Source of the DNA: Streptomyces sp. NBC_01476 | GTDB taxonomy: Bacteria; Actinomycetota; Actinomycetes; Streptomycetales; Streptomycetaceae | Reading direction: 5' to 3' | NCBI RefSeq assembly: GCF_036227265.1 | Contig: NZ_CP109446.1 | Coordinates: 5,338,001-5,402,000, forward strand | Length of the DNA stretch: 64,000 bases | Shown here: piece after piece, positions 54,320 through 62,302 of the stretch | Position numbering within the stretch: position 1 is the first letter of the stretch | Layout of the letters: each line of letters starts with the position of its first letter | Position numbers and translations under genes: made by a program | The notes under the pieces: generated by a model | Database searches by the model: none | The model's input: the letters and a program-made list of their open reading frames with translations, nothing else | What the model was told of the DNA's origin: nothing

Positions 54320-54985
54320 CTACTCCACGATTTCTCTGATCAGGTCGGCCCACGGATACCTTCCTTCAATTTTCCCAATTGCAGACGGATCGATGGCCAG
54401 AATCTCCTTCCTGACGGCCAGATGAATCATCTCTCTCTTTTCGAAGTACACATTGACCTCGTTCTCGGTTGGTCTTGATGGGAGTTTCACCGAGTCCAGC
54501 ACATTCCATATCGAATACCAGCGCCAAGCAAGTTCGCAGAGCTTCTCAACCGATGAAGCGAGGAACCGCGTATTTCGAATCTCATGATGCGGGTATTCTT
54601 TCCAGAACCAGTCCGGGTACGACCGGGAGAGGAGGGGGTCGAAGTCCACGGACAGCACACTGCCTCCCCCGACCTCCACGCCCGCTATTTTTTCGTTCGA
54701 CAAAGCCCCACTGGGCGACCAGCTTCCCAGAATGTACAACTTTCCGGCATTAATTCCAAAATCCGCCGCATCCTGAGGCGTATCGATCGTCTTTGCATGT
54801 CGTGGGATGTCCAGGGAGAGGTTGAAGCTGGTGGGAAGACCCCATTCAACAAGGGCTCGTTGGCTGCTCGCAGGAATTTCCCAGTCGTAGACCCATGATT
54901 TTGCTGACGTTCGATCATCTTCATTGATCAGAGATTCAATCGGGGCGCGGAAAATCGCCGAAATCCTGCCTGCTTCTTCATTCAC
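54320..54985 (-). CDS. SUKH-like immunity protein (probable), lower GC
   Basis: A 221-residue cytoplasmic protein. Its layout resembles the SUKH-4 family of immunity proteins, which neutralise nuclease toxins of polymorphic or contact-dependent systems: WGLPTSFNL early, LYILGSWSPSG in the middle, then GGGSVLSVDFDP and NTRFLASSVEKLCELAWRWYSIW, the counterpart of the family's N-x-S-x(2)-F motif. Base composition and codon use are visibly less GC-rich than in all neighbours (AAA, GAA, ATT and TTT codons are common), a sign of recent transfer. GTG 54985 was chosen because GGGAG lies about six bases upstream; in-frame ATG 55015 and 55039 are alternatives. No toxin gene lies beside it. Confidence 0.55.
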   Translation of the reverse strand: MNEEAGRISAIFRAPIESLINEDDRTSAKSWVYDWEIPASSQRALVEWGLPTSFNLSLDIPRHAKTIDTPQDAADFGINAGKLYILGSWSPSGALSNEKIAGVEVGGGSVLSVDFDPLLSRSYPDWFWKEYPHHEIRNTRFLASSVEKLCELAWRWYSIWNVLDSVKLPSRPTENEVNVYFEKREMIHLAVRKEILAIDPSAIGKIEGRYPWADLIREIVE

Positions 54986-55341
54986 TTCGTCTCCCAGGGG
55001 TTTGACGCATGTCATCCCGCGCGCCCAGTTTAACGGCACAGCGCCTTTCTCGGCTCAGTGCTGTGGATTGGCCTCGATCTTTCGTGACGGTCCGTCGGTT
55101 TCTCCGGCGGGCCGTTTCGGTTGTTCGGGCTGGTGATGGTCAGGCGGGTGGCCCGGCTCTCACGTCGGGTGGGCGCCGGGTTCCACGGCTCCGGTGGGGC
55201 GGTGCTGTTCCCAGGGACAGGAATGCTCCGGGGTCCGGACGCGCTCGCGGACTTCAGGCCGTGCGGCCCGTATCGGGTTGAGCGCCTCGGGTCCGGACGC
55301 GGTGAGGGGTGGGCTGGTGGTGGTGCCGCTTCGGGAAGGTC
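54986..55341. other. Intergenic region
   Basis: No gene with normal codon bias, start and ribosome site is seen on either strand. A 13-base direct repeat GGGTCCGGACGCG (near 55230 and 55289) is the only notable pattern. The first 60 bases are AT-richer and may carry the promoter of the SUKH-like gene. Confidence 0.45.
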
Positions 55342-56010
55342 TCAGGCCCGGTTCACGGAGTGGGTGGCGCCGTAGGCGCGGACGAAGGCACGGGCGCCGT
55401 CGATCATCGTGGTCCGGAGTCGTTCCTGGTCCACGGCGAGCGGGTTCGGCTGCTCGTTGAAGGCCAGGAGCACCGTGAGGGCAAAGAAATGGTCCGTCGC
55501 GCGCCGCGGGTCCTCCGCGTCGAGGAGCCCGAGCTCGGTGAAGTGCTCGATGCGTTCGGCGATGGCGTTCTCGACCGTCGCGGTCTCCACGTCGTCGTCC
55601 GCGGTCGGGTCTTGCCAGCGTCGCTGCGCGACCAGTGCCCAGACGGCGGCGTATTCGACGGAACCGACAAGCCCGACGCCGAAGTCGATGGCGGTCGACG
55701 TCAGCGCCTCCTCCAGGTGAGCCGTGGTGGCGATGCCGGCGTCATCGCCGAGATGCGCGCCGATCACCTTGCGGGCGAAGGCGTCCAGCGACTCCGTCGC
55801 ATCGGCGATGATCGCGCGGAACAGCCGCTGCTTGTCGCCGAAGTAGCTGTAGACGGTGGCCTTGGAGACCTGGGCCTTGGCGGCGACCGCGTCCATGCTC
55901 ACCCGGTCCACGCCGTGGCTGACGAACAGGTCGCGCGCCGCCTCAATGACGGCCCGGCGCTTCGCGGCGGATCCCTCGCTCAGAAGGTGAACCGGCTTGG
56001 GCTCATTCAT
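55342..56010 (-). CDS. TetR family transcriptional repressor
   Basis: A 222-residue repressor. The N-terminal HTH is at about 18-65 (KRRAVIEAARDLFVSHGVDRVSMDAVAAKAQVSKATVYSYFGDKQRLFRAII), followed by a helical ligand/dimer domain. It is divergent from the MFS exporter gene, with two operator-like palindromes in the 73-base gap. The usual logic is repression of the exporter until a substrate drug binds. ATG 56010 is the first start of the frame and gives the usual spacing before the HTH. Confidence 0.92.
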   Translation of the reverse strand: MNEPKPVHLLSEGSAAKRRAVIEAARDLFVSHGVDRVSMDAVAAKAQVSKATVYSYFGDKQRLFRAIIADATESLDAFARKVIGAHLGDDAGIATTAHLEEALTSTAIDFGVGLVGSVEYAAVWALVAQRRWQDPTADDDVETATVENAIAERIEHFTELGLLDAEDPRRATDHFFALTVLLAFNEQPNPLAVDQERLRTTMIDGARAFVRAYGATHSVNRA

Positions 56011-56030
56011 CCCGCCACCCTACACGCGCC

Positions 56031-56077
56031 AGACTGAACCGTTCAGTCTTGGCGATTTGAACTAGACGGTTTAGTCT
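56031..56077. promoter_or_regulatory. Two TetR operator-like palindromes
   Basis: Site 1 is AGACTGAACCGTTCAGTCT (56031-56049), an eight-base inverted repeat around CCG. Site 2 (56064-56077) contains AGACGGTTTAGTCT; its reverse complement AGACTAAACCGTCT matches site 1 at most positions. Both lie between the divergent repressor and exporter start codons. Site 2 ends six bases before the exporter ATG. The repressor probably binds both. Confidence 0.8.
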
Positions 56078-56083
56078 GAATCC

Positions 56084-57574
56084 ATGACGACGACCCAACA
56101 GGCCCCTGCGGACGCCCGCGTGCCGCAGCGGCGGCTGAACCTCATCGGCGTGGTCCTGGTCCTCGGGATCTTCACGACCCTGCTGGACACCACGATCGTG
56201 AACATCGCGATCGACCACCTGCACACCACCTTCGACGCCTCGGTCGCCAGGACCCAGTGGGTGGCCACCGCCTACCTGCTGCTCTACGTGGCGGTGATCC
56301 CTGTCAGCGGATGGGCCTCGGAGCGATTCGGGGCACGCAACGTCTGGGCCTTCTCCGTCGCGGTCTTCCTCTTCGGCTCGGTCCTGTGCGGCCTGGCGAC
56401 CTCGCTGCCGATGCTGATCGCCTTCCGTGCGCTGCAGGGCATCGGAGGGGGCATGGTGATCCCGCTGTCCTTCTCGATCCTCACCCGCGCCGCCGGCCCC
56501 GAGCGGATCGGCAAGGCCATGGTCGCGATCGCGCTCCCGGCTCAGCTGGCCCCGGTCCTGGGTTCGGTGCTCGGCGGACTCATCCTCCAGTACTGGTCCT
56601 GGCACTGGATGTTTCTCATCAACGTCCCGGTCTGCGTCGCGGCCCTCGCCCTCGTCCGGTTCCTTCCCACGATCCCCGGCCGGCCCGGCGACCGGCTGGA
56701 CGTACTCGGCTTCGTGCTGCTGACCCCCGGCGTCATCGCATTGGCCTACGGCATCTCCGAGGCCACCGGCAGCAACGGCTTCGCCGCCGTGTCCGCTTGG
56801 CTGCCCCTGCTGATCGGTGCCGTGCTCATCGCCGCGTTCATCCGGCATGCGCTGGCCTCGCGGGGCAAGCCACTCATCGACGTGCGCCTGTTCGCGCGAC
56901 GCAGCTTCGGTCTCAGCAGCGTCATCACCTTCATGGCCGGGTTCTCCACCTACGCCCTGACCCTGCTGCTGCCGCTGTTCTACCAGCAGCTACGCGGCGA
57001 AAGCGTGCTGGCCACCGGCCTTTTGCTGATACCCCAGGGTGTCGGCACGACGATCTTCTTCCTTCTCGCCCGCCCCGTCGCCGCCAGGCTCGACGGACGC
57101 GTCGTCGTCGCCGGCGGCGTCGCGCTGACCATGGTCGGCACCCTGCCCTTCGCCTTCGCGGACCTCCACGGAGGCGAGGTCCTGCTGCTGGCCGGCCAGC
57201 TCCTGCAGGGCATCGGATTCGGCGCCGCCATGTTCCCGGTCATGACCCTCGCCTTCGGCAGCCTCAGCCACGACGAGGCCCCAACTGGCAGCGCGGCCTT
57301 CAGCGTCGTCCAGCGCGTGGGAGCACCCTTCGGCGTCGCCGTCATCGCCGTGATCCTGCAGAACCACCTGAACACCGCCCACACCCCCGGCCAAGCGCTT
57401 TCCGGGTTCGCCGGCACGTTCTGGTGGACGTTCGGCCTGAGCGTCATCCCGCTCGCCCTCGCCTTCCTCATTCCCAAGAAGCGCCACGAGATACGCGCGG
57501 AGGATCCGGAAGACGCGGAGGACGCCGAAGTCACCCTGCTCGACGCGGAGAAGCTCGGCCCCGCCGCCGAATGA
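56084..57574 (+). CDS. MFS drug exporter, EmrB/QacA (DHA2) family
   Basis: A 496-residue proton-driven multidrug exporter with about 14 membrane segments. Family motifs: LDTTIVNIAIDHL in helix 1, GWASERFGARNVW (motif A-like loop), RALQGIGGGMVIPLS (motif B), and LPAQLAPVLGSVLGGLI (motif C of drug antiporters). The polar acidic tail (about 475-496) is cytoplasmic. ATG 56084 follows operator site 2 by only six bases, so repression would also block translation initiation sites. It is likely controlled by the divergent TetR. Confidence 0.93.
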   Translation: MTTTQQAPADARVPQRRLNLIGVVLVLGIFTTLLDTTIVNIAIDHLHTTFDASVARTQWVATAYLLLYVAVIPVSGWASERFGARNVWAFSVAVFLFGSVLCGLATSLPMLIAFRALQGIGGGMVIPLSFSILTRAAGPERIGKAMVAIALPAQLAPVLGSVLGGLILQYWSWHWMFLINVPVCVAALALVRFLPTIPGRPGDRLDVLGFVLLTPGVIALAYGISEATGSNGFAAVSAWLPLLIGAVLIAAFIRHALASRGKPLIDVRLFARRSFGLSSVITFMAGFSTYALTLLLPLFYQQLRGESVLATGLLLIPQGVGTTIFFLLARPVAARLDGRVVVAGGVALTMVGTLPFAFADLHGGEVLLLAGQLLQGIGFGAAMFPVMTLAFGSLSHDEAPTGSAAFSVVQRVGAPFGVAVIAVILQNHLNTAHTPGQALSGFAGTFWWTFGLSVIPLALAFLIPKKRHEIRAEDPEDAEDAEVTLLDAEKLGPAAE

Positions 57575-57589
57575 CACCGCCACTCGCCC

Positions 57590-57631
57590 GCGCGCCCCAG
57601 CCCGCGCGCCCCAGCCCGCACGCCCCGGCCC
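57590..57631. repeat. 14-base tandem repeat after the MFS gene
   Basis: GCGCGCCCCAGCCC occurs twice exactly (57590-57603 and 57604-57617), then once diverged (57618-57631). It sits in the 99-base space before the next gene. Confidence 0.85.
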
Positions 57632-57673
57632 GCCCGGCAGCGGACCGCCCGAGCCGCCGCAAGGAGAACCCTC

Positions 57674-58378
57674 GTGCCCAAAGCACCCGCGCTGGTCGGC
57701 AAGCTCGCCGAGACCCTCATGGGCCGCCGAGCGCGCCTGCTCGCCACCGAGCGGATCGGACCCGACTTCCTCCACCTCGAATTCCGCGCCGACCCGCCCC
57801 CCGGAGGTTGGCGACCCGGCCACGAAGTACAAGTCCGCACCACCCGCACCGAAGGACGCCGCTACACCGTCCGCGAAGTCGACGGCCCCGAGCGCATCAC
57901 CGTCCTCGCCGTCCTCCACGGCGACGCACCCGGTACGCGATGGCTGCGGGACCTGCACCCAGGCGCGGAGACCACGCTTCTCGCGGGACGCCACGTGCCC
58001 CTGAAGCTGACCGGCACTCGTCAGCTGTTCATCGGAGACGGCTCCGCACTCGGCACGCTCGACGCCTGTGCCACCGCCAACCCGCACCCGCCGACCGTGG
58101 TGATCGAGGCCCCGCCGGCATCGGTCGCCCAGCTGCGCCGTCGATGGCCCCGCTACGTCTTCCTCCCCGCTCTCCCGGGTGAGCCCGGGGCCACCACCCA
58201 CAGCTGGCTCGAAGAGACGATCCGTCGCGGAGACCTGGCCGCCATCGACGGCGCGCTCCTCCTCGGACACGCCCAGTCCATCCAACGCCAGCGGCAGATG
58301 CTCATCGGCGCGGACGTCGTCGGCAGACACGCGATCACCACCAGGCCTTATTGGGCAACAGGAAAGACCGGCCTCTAG
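57674..58378 (+). CDS. Siderophore-interacting protein, FAD-binding ferric reductase family
   Basis: A 234-residue protein of the SIP/ViuB family, NAD(P)H-dependent flavoproteins that reduce ferric siderophores in the cytoplasm. FAD-binding beta barrel with RRYTVREVDG at about 62-71 (the R-x-Y-T-x-R motif). The SIP C-terminal domain is present: LFIGDGSALGTLDA at about 117-130, then ALLLGHAQSIQRQRQMLI near 200. GTG 57674 has AAGGAG eight bases upstream. It is co-oriented with the exporter gene about 100 bases upstream and may be in the same transcript. No siderophore biosynthesis genes are nearby. Confidence 0.85.
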   Translation: MPKAPALVGKLAETLMGRRARLLATERIGPDFLHLEFRADPPPGGWRPGHEVQVRTTRTEGRRYTVREVDGPERITVLAVLHGDAPGTRWLRDLHPGAETTLLAGRHVPLKLTGTRQLFIGDGSALGTLDACATANPHPPTVVIEAPPASVAQLRRRWPRYVFLPALPGEPGATTHSWLEETIRRGDLAAIDGALLLGHAQSIQRQRQMLIGADVVGRHAITTRPYWATGKTGL

Positions 58379-58605
58379 AGCGTGGTGGGCGCGGCGCCGC
58401 CCGACAGAACACGAACCATCGGTCCGATCGGTTCCATCCCACCGGAGCCACGCAATGCGTGTCAGACTCACCAGACCCGGCACCATGGCCCAAGCCACCG
58501 CCGGCCACCTCCCGACCCTCCAGAGGTTCGCCGGCGAGGTCGTCCCGGCACTACGGGAGGCCGGCGGCCGTGGAGCGGGGGCCACAGAAGGACTGGAGAG
58601 AGCCC

Positions 58606-59004
58606 ATGACCCTGCTCGACCACGTCGTCCTGCAAGTCGACGACCTGAACGCCGTCGGCGACTGGTACGACCAGGTCGTCGGCCTGGCCGGGGGTGCGCG
58701 GACCTTCGACACGCCGACCCTGATCGGGTACGCCCTGTCCGGGCAGCCAACGCAGCTGTTCTTCTCCCTGGCGACCGACCCCGGTGGTCGCCAGACCCAC
58801 CTTGCGCTCAGGGTCGAGGACGAGGCGACCGTCCGACGTGTCCACGAGTTCGCCACCGCACGCGGCGGCGAGATCCTCCACGAGCCCCGGCTGTGGCCGG
58901 AGTACGCGCCGGACTACTACGCGGTGTTCATCCGCGACCCCGCCGGAAACAACCTCGAATTCAAATGCCAGGCCTCAACGGCACGGCCTGCTGACGCTTC
59001 CTGA
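58606..59004 (+). CDS. VOC (glyoxalase/dioxygenase) superfamily protein
   Basis: A 132-residue protein of the vicinal oxygen chelate fold, two beta-alpha-beta-beta-beta modules. LLDHVVLQVDDLNAVGDWYDQVVGL at 3-27 provides the first metal His, HLALRVED the middle strand, and YYAVFIRDPAGNNLEF the C-terminal Glu. Members include glyoxalase I-like enzymes, fosfomycin or bleomycin resistance proteins and dioxygenases; the sequence does not decide. GGAGAG precedes ATG 58606. Confidence 0.85.
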   Translation: MTLLDHVVLQVDDLNAVGDWYDQVVGLAGGARTFDTPTLIGYALSGQPTQLFFSLATDPGGRQTHLALRVEDEATVRRVHEFATARGGEILHEPRLWPEYAPDYYAVFIRDPAGNNLEFKCQASTARPADAS

Positions 59005-59072
59005 AAACCGACCCCGCCCTCCGACCCGCCGGCGGCTCAGGGCGAACGGCTCGGGGCGAACGGGGCGGTGCG

Positions 59073-60023
59073 TTACGGGTGCAGGGTGAGTTTGCCGAAG
59101 ACGGGGGTTGATTCGAGGCGCTCGTGGGCGCGGTGCGCTTCGGCGAGGGGGATCTGTTCGTCGATGACCGCCTGGAGGTCGCCTCGGGCGGCCTGGCCGA
59201 AGAGTTCGGCCGCTGCCGCGCCGACCGTGTCAGCGTCGAAGGAGTTGAGGCTGAAGGCGAAGAGGGTCGGCGAGTGGTGGTAGATGGTCATGAGGGCGGC
59301 GAAGGCGTCCGGCGTCGGGACACCTCCGGCAGCCCCGAGGAGCAGGTAGCGGCCGTTGGGCCGCAGCATCTCGATGTGGCGGCCGAGATCCGCCCCGGCG
59401 ACCGGGTCGACGATGACGTCGTAGGTGTCCGCGCTGCCGTCCTGGCCTGTCGTACGGTCCTGGACATGCGCGACGCCGAGCCCCCGGAGACGATCGCCAC
59501 GCTCGGGTGACGAGGTGATCGCCGTCACGTCGCCCCCGGACAAGGCGGCCAGTTGCGCGGCCATCACTCCGATACCTCCGCCGGCGCCTCTGACCAGCAC
59601 CCGTTCGCCTTTTCTGACCCTCGCCCTCTCCAGGCCCAAGCTCGCGACCAGCGCGTTCACGCCGAGCGCGACCGCGTCCGCGGCGCTGACGCCCTCCGGC
59701 AGGCGCACGACATCGCGGGTGTCGGCGACGACCGATTCCGCGTAGGCACCCGTCTTCGTCAGCGCGAAGACCCGCCGACCGACCCAGTGTTCATCGACTC
59801 CCTCACCGACAGCGGCGACGGTGCCTGCCGCCTCCACGCCGGGGATGAAGCCGGGCTCGGAGAGCGGCTGGTAGTCACCCTTACGGGCCATGACGTCGAC
59901 ATAGCCGACCCCCGCGGCCTCCACCCGGATCAGAACCTGGCCCGGCCCGGGCCGGGGCTCGGCCCGGTCGACGACCCGCAGCACGCGGGAGTCCCCGAAC
60001 GACGGCACGATGACAGCCTTCAT
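59073..60023 (-). CDS. Zinc-independent quinone oxidoreductase (MDR family)
   Basis: A 316-residue NADPH-dependent oxidoreductase of the medium-chain dehydrogenase family. GroES-like domain with AAGVGYVDVMARKGDY and GVEAAGTVAAVGEGV; NADPH fold with VLVRGAGGGIGVMAAQLAALSGGDVTAI. The structural and catalytic zinc Cys residues are missing, so it belongs to the quinone oxidoreductase/zeta-crystallin group. ATG 60023 was chosen because AAAGGGG lies seven bases upstream; ATG 60029 would be too close. It is divergent from a TetR gene, with nested inverted repeats between them, so it is probably the TetR target. Confidence 0.9.
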   Translation of the reverse strand: MKAVIVPSFGDSRVLRVVDRAEPRPGPGQVLIRVEAAGVGYVDVMARKGDYQPLSEPGFIPGVEAAGTVAAVGEGVDEHWVGRRVFALTKTGAYAESVVADTRDVVRLPEGVSAADAVALGVNALVASLGLERARVRKGERVLVRGAGGGIGVMAAQLAALSGGDVTAITSSPERGDRLRGLGVAHVQDRTTGQDGSADTYDVIVDPVAGADLGRHIEMLRPNGRYLLLGAAGGVPTPDAFAALMTIYHHSPTLFAFSLNSFDADTVGAAAAELFGQAARGDLQAVIDEQIPLAEAHRAHERLESTPVFGKLTLHP

Positions 60024-60039
60024 AGCCATGCCCCTTTGC

Positions 60040-60090
60040 AAAATCTGTCACTGAGTGGCACAAGCCTATCAGAGGCAGATTTTCTGATAG
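60040..60090. promoter_or_regulatory. Nested inverted repeats between oxidoreductase and TetR genes
   Basis: CTATCAGA (60066-60073) and TCTGATAG (60083-60090) form a perfect eight-base inverted repeat. AAAATCTG (60040-60047) and CAGATTTT (60076-60083) form a second. The 76-base gap is AT-rich and must hold both promoters. The repeats are probable operators of the TetR protein. Confidence 0.75.
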
Positions 60091-60099
60091 AGTGGCGAT

Positions 60100-60774
60100 A
60101 TGTCCACAGCCCCCGCGAAGCCGGCCGCCCAACCTCCTGCCTCGCTGCGGGAACGGAAAAAGCAGCGGACCCAGGACGCTCTCGTCGACGCCGCCCTGCG
60201 GCTCTTCCAGGAGCGCGGCTTCGCCGAGACGACGCTGGACGAGGTCTGCGCCGAGGTCGAGGTTTCCAAGCGGACGTTCTTCCGCTACTTCGCAAGCAAG
60301 GAGGACGTCGTCCTTGCCCCGAGCAACGAGCTGTGGCTGACGTACCAGCGCGAGGTCGAATCCGTCACACCCACCGGCAACCCCGTCTTCGGGACCCTGC
60401 AGGAGGCTCTGCTCACCGCGCTCGAAAAGGTGGCAACGCCACGCTGGGCGGAACGAGCTGTCGCCGCCCGGCGACTCGCCGAGACCTCGCCCTCGATCAC
60501 CGCACACAGCCTCAGCTTCTGCGACCGCGTCAGCAACGAAACCTGGCGGACTGTCTGCACGCGGCTCGACCTGACCGATCCGGAAGACCTGCGCCCACGG
60601 CTGGCCCAGGATCTCCTCGTCGCCGCGTTTCACTCCGCCATGGAGCGGTGGGCGAAGCAGCCCGGACCGAAAACCCTCCCCGGCCTGCGCTCCCGGCTGC
60701 GGGACACGCTCACCGCGGCAGCACAGGCCACCACCTACACCGGTGCCCCCGCGCTCGACGACGGCCAGGGGTGA
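60100..60774 (+). CDS. TetR family transcriptional regulator
   Basis: A 224-residue repressor-type protein. HTH at about 20-65 (KQRTQDALVDAALRLFQERGFAETTLDEVCAEVEVSKRTFFRYFASKEDV), the TFFRYF form typical of MftR/AcrR-like actinobacterial regulators. The ligand domain ends with a MAb-type helical bundle (LAQDLLVAAFHSAMERWAKQPG). ATG 60100 follows the operator-like repeat by nine bases, so it may repress itself as well as the oxidoreductase. The 24-base palindrome at 60782 ends the gene. Confidence 0.9.
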   Translation: MSTAPAKPAAQPPASLRERKKQRTQDALVDAALRLFQERGFAETTLDEVCAEVEVSKRTFFRYFASKEDVVLAPSNELWLTYQREVESVTPTGNPVFGTLQEALLTALEKVATPRWAERAVAARRLAETSPSITAHSLSFCDRVSNETWRTVCTRLDLTDPEDLRPRLAQDLLVAAFHSAMERWAKQPGPKTLPGLRSRLRDTLTAAAQATTYTGAPALDDGQG

Positions 60775-60781
60775 TCCCGCG

Positions 60782-60805
60782 CCGGCCTCCGGATCCGGAG
60801 GCCGG
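60782..60805. terminator. Bidirectional hairpin between convergent genes
   Basis: A perfect 24-base palindrome beginning CCGGCCTCCGGA, between the TetR stop (60774) and the DUF397 stop (60827). It can end transcription from both sides. Confidence 0.7.
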
Positions 60806-60826
60806 ACCGTGGGCTTTCTTCCTGTC

Positions 60827-61039
60827 CTATCCGCAGGCCGTGAGGGTCTCGGTACGGAGGGCGGTGAGGAAGGAGTGCCAGGCGGGGGTGGGGAAGAGGA
60901 GGGCGGGGCCGGCGGGGTCCTTGGAGTCGCGGACCGGGACGAGGCCGGGGAAGCCGGGGGCGATCTCGACGCAGTTGCCGCCGTTGTTATCGCTGTAGGA
61001 GGACTTGAGCCAGTGGGCGTGAGTCAGGTCGGGGGCCAT
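60827..61039 (-). CDS. DUF397 (BldB-like) protein 1
   Basis: A 70-residue DUF397 protein, the family that includes the Streptomyces developmental protein BldB. Signature HWLKSSYSDNNGGNCVEIA, then VPVRDSKDPAGPALLF and a helix AWHSFLTALR. ATG 61039 gives the usual family length. It is the downstream member of a pair of DUF397 genes behind an XRE regulator, the arrangement seen in whiJ/abaA-like loci. Such small proteins often counteract the neighbouring XRE regulator. Confidence 0.88.
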   Translation of the reverse strand: MAPDLTHAHWLKSSYSDNNGGNCVEIAPGFPGLVPVRDSKDPAGPALLFPTPAWHSFLTALRTETLTACG

Positions 61040-61097
61040 GAGACGAGTGTGGCCCCGCGACTCGCCGGGAGTCACGGGGCCATCACGCCAAGTGCGC

Positions 61098-61310
61098 TCA
61101 GAGGGACGGGAATTCGCCGTTCCGGACGCCGGTGAGGAAGGCGCTCCACGCGTCCGCCGGAAAGACCAGCGCGGGGCCCTCGGGGTTCTTGGAGTCACGA
61201 ACGGGGACGATGTCCGTGAAGCCGGGGGCCACCTCTACGCAGTTTCCGCCGTTGCTGTCGCTGTAGCTGCTTTTGACCCATTTTGCGGCGCTCAGGTCGT
61301 GGGTGTTCAT
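61098..61310 (-). CDS. DUF397 (BldB-like) protein 2
   Basis: A 70-residue DUF397 protein: KWVKSSYSDSNGGNCVEVA, VPVRDSKNPEGPALVF, AWSAFLTGVRNGEF. It is highly similar to the next gene and probably its duplicate. ATG 61310 gives the usual length; GGAAGGG lies about ten bases upstream. Its 5' part overlaps the XRE gene by 116 bases in another frame. Confidence 0.88.
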   Translation of the reverse strand: MNTHDLSAAKWVKSSYSDSNGGNCVEVAPGFTDIVPVRDSKNPEGPALVFPADAWSAFLTGVRNGEFPSL

Positions 61311-62148
61311 GGTGGCCGTACCCTTCCATTGCCTCACTGATCAGGGCTGCGGAGTTGCTGGCTGACAGAGCGTCCGCCCTGAGCACATCATAGGTCCGCG
61401 AGTGTCGGGCGAGGACTTTCGGATCGTCGGTGAAGTGACCGCGATCCAGCGATTCCGAGTACACCCAGTCCTCCCCATCAGGCAGGGTGATCAGCGACAT
61501 CGGCCTTGTTGCCGGCGTGAGAGCCGACTCCGTGAACGGGACAACCTGGATGCGGATGTTGGGTTGCTTTCCCGCAGTCAGCAGGCGCTCACACTGATCC
61601 CGCATGACAGCCGGACCGCCAACCACCCTGCGGATGCAACTCTCGTCCAGCACGACCACTAGCAGTGGCCCCTCGGGATCGTTCAGGTAGCGATGCTGTC
61701 GGCTCAGCCGTGCCTTCACCCGCTCGTTGAGGTTCCCGTCCTCGTCGGAAGCGGCGAGGGAGAACAGAGTCCTGATGTACTCCTCGGTCTGCAACAACCC
61801 GGGGATCACCTGTGTCCCGTACTCCCGTACGGCGACCGCCTCCGCATCCATCGCCGCGCGTCGTTTGAACCAGTCGGGGTGCTCCACCACCGGGTACCAG
61901 TTGATCCGGCGCCAGAGCCGGATCAACAACCCACCGGTCTCCAGCAGTTCGTCGCACGTCTCGACCAGGTTCTTCTGCGGGACCCGCGTGCCCGCTTCGA
62001 TGCGAGCGATCTGCGAGCGGTCGCACGGAATCTGAGCCGCCAGCTTGGCCTGCGACATGCCCGCGGTGTCGCGCAGGTCCTTTAAGAGTTCGCCGAACGT
62101 GTCGGCGGAAGTGGCCAGATCTCCTGCTTCCGGTTTGCGTTTCAGCAC
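61195..62148 (-). CDS. XRE regulator with DUF5753 (WhiJ-like), TTA codon
   Basis: A 317-residue regulator. XRE helix-turn-helix at about 18-75 (FGELLKDLRDTAGMSQAKLAAQI, RSQIARIEAGTRVP), then a DUF5753-type sensor domain (about 95-275: YGTQVIPGLLQTEEYIRTLF; RLSRQHRYLNDPEGPLLVVVLDESCIRR; IQVVPFTESAL). Together with DUF397 partners this is the WhiJ/BldB type of developmental switch. GTG 62148 has GGGGAG seven bases upstream. Leu22 (62085-62083) is TTA, so translation may need the bldA tRNA. The last 40 or so residues are basic, read through the start of the DUF397 gene, and look like a lost stop codon. Confidence 0.88.
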   Translation of the reverse strand: MLKRKPEAGDLATSADTFGELLKDLRDTAGMSQAKLAAQIPCDRSQIARIEAGTRVPQKNLVETCDELLETGGLLIRLWRRINWYPVVEHPDWFKRRAAMDAEAVAVREYGTQVIPGLLQTEEYIRTLFSLAASDEDGNLNERVKARLSRQHRYLNDPEGPLLVVVLDESCIRRVVGGPAVMRDQCERLLTAGKQPNIRIQVVPFTESALTPATRPMSLITLPDGEDWVYSESLDRGHFTDDPKVLARHSRTYDVLRADALSASNSAALISEAMEGYGHHEHPRPERRKMGQKQLQRQQRRKLRRGGPRLHGHRPRS

Positions 62149-62302
62149 GCCAACTCCCCTGTGACAGATGACTGCTGGAACTCCGGTGACGGTGTCCAGC
62201 AGCACGGTGTTTGCCCTGTTCAGGGTAGGGGTGCGGGACGATTCTTGTAAGCGGTTGGTCGATATTCGCTTACGCAGAGCACGGAGAACGGGAGCGCACG
62301 CG

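Noticed and set aside
55009..55375. Short plus-strand frames between the SUKH-like and TetR genes
   Set aside because: They overlap one another in different frames, have no domain similarity and lack ribosome sites.
58455..58600. Possible vestige of another gene (frame with LPTLQRFAGEVVPALREAGG, like the end of a luciferase-type monooxygenase)
   Set aside because: Only about 20 residues resemble that family end and no further part is seen; too little to call a pseudogene.
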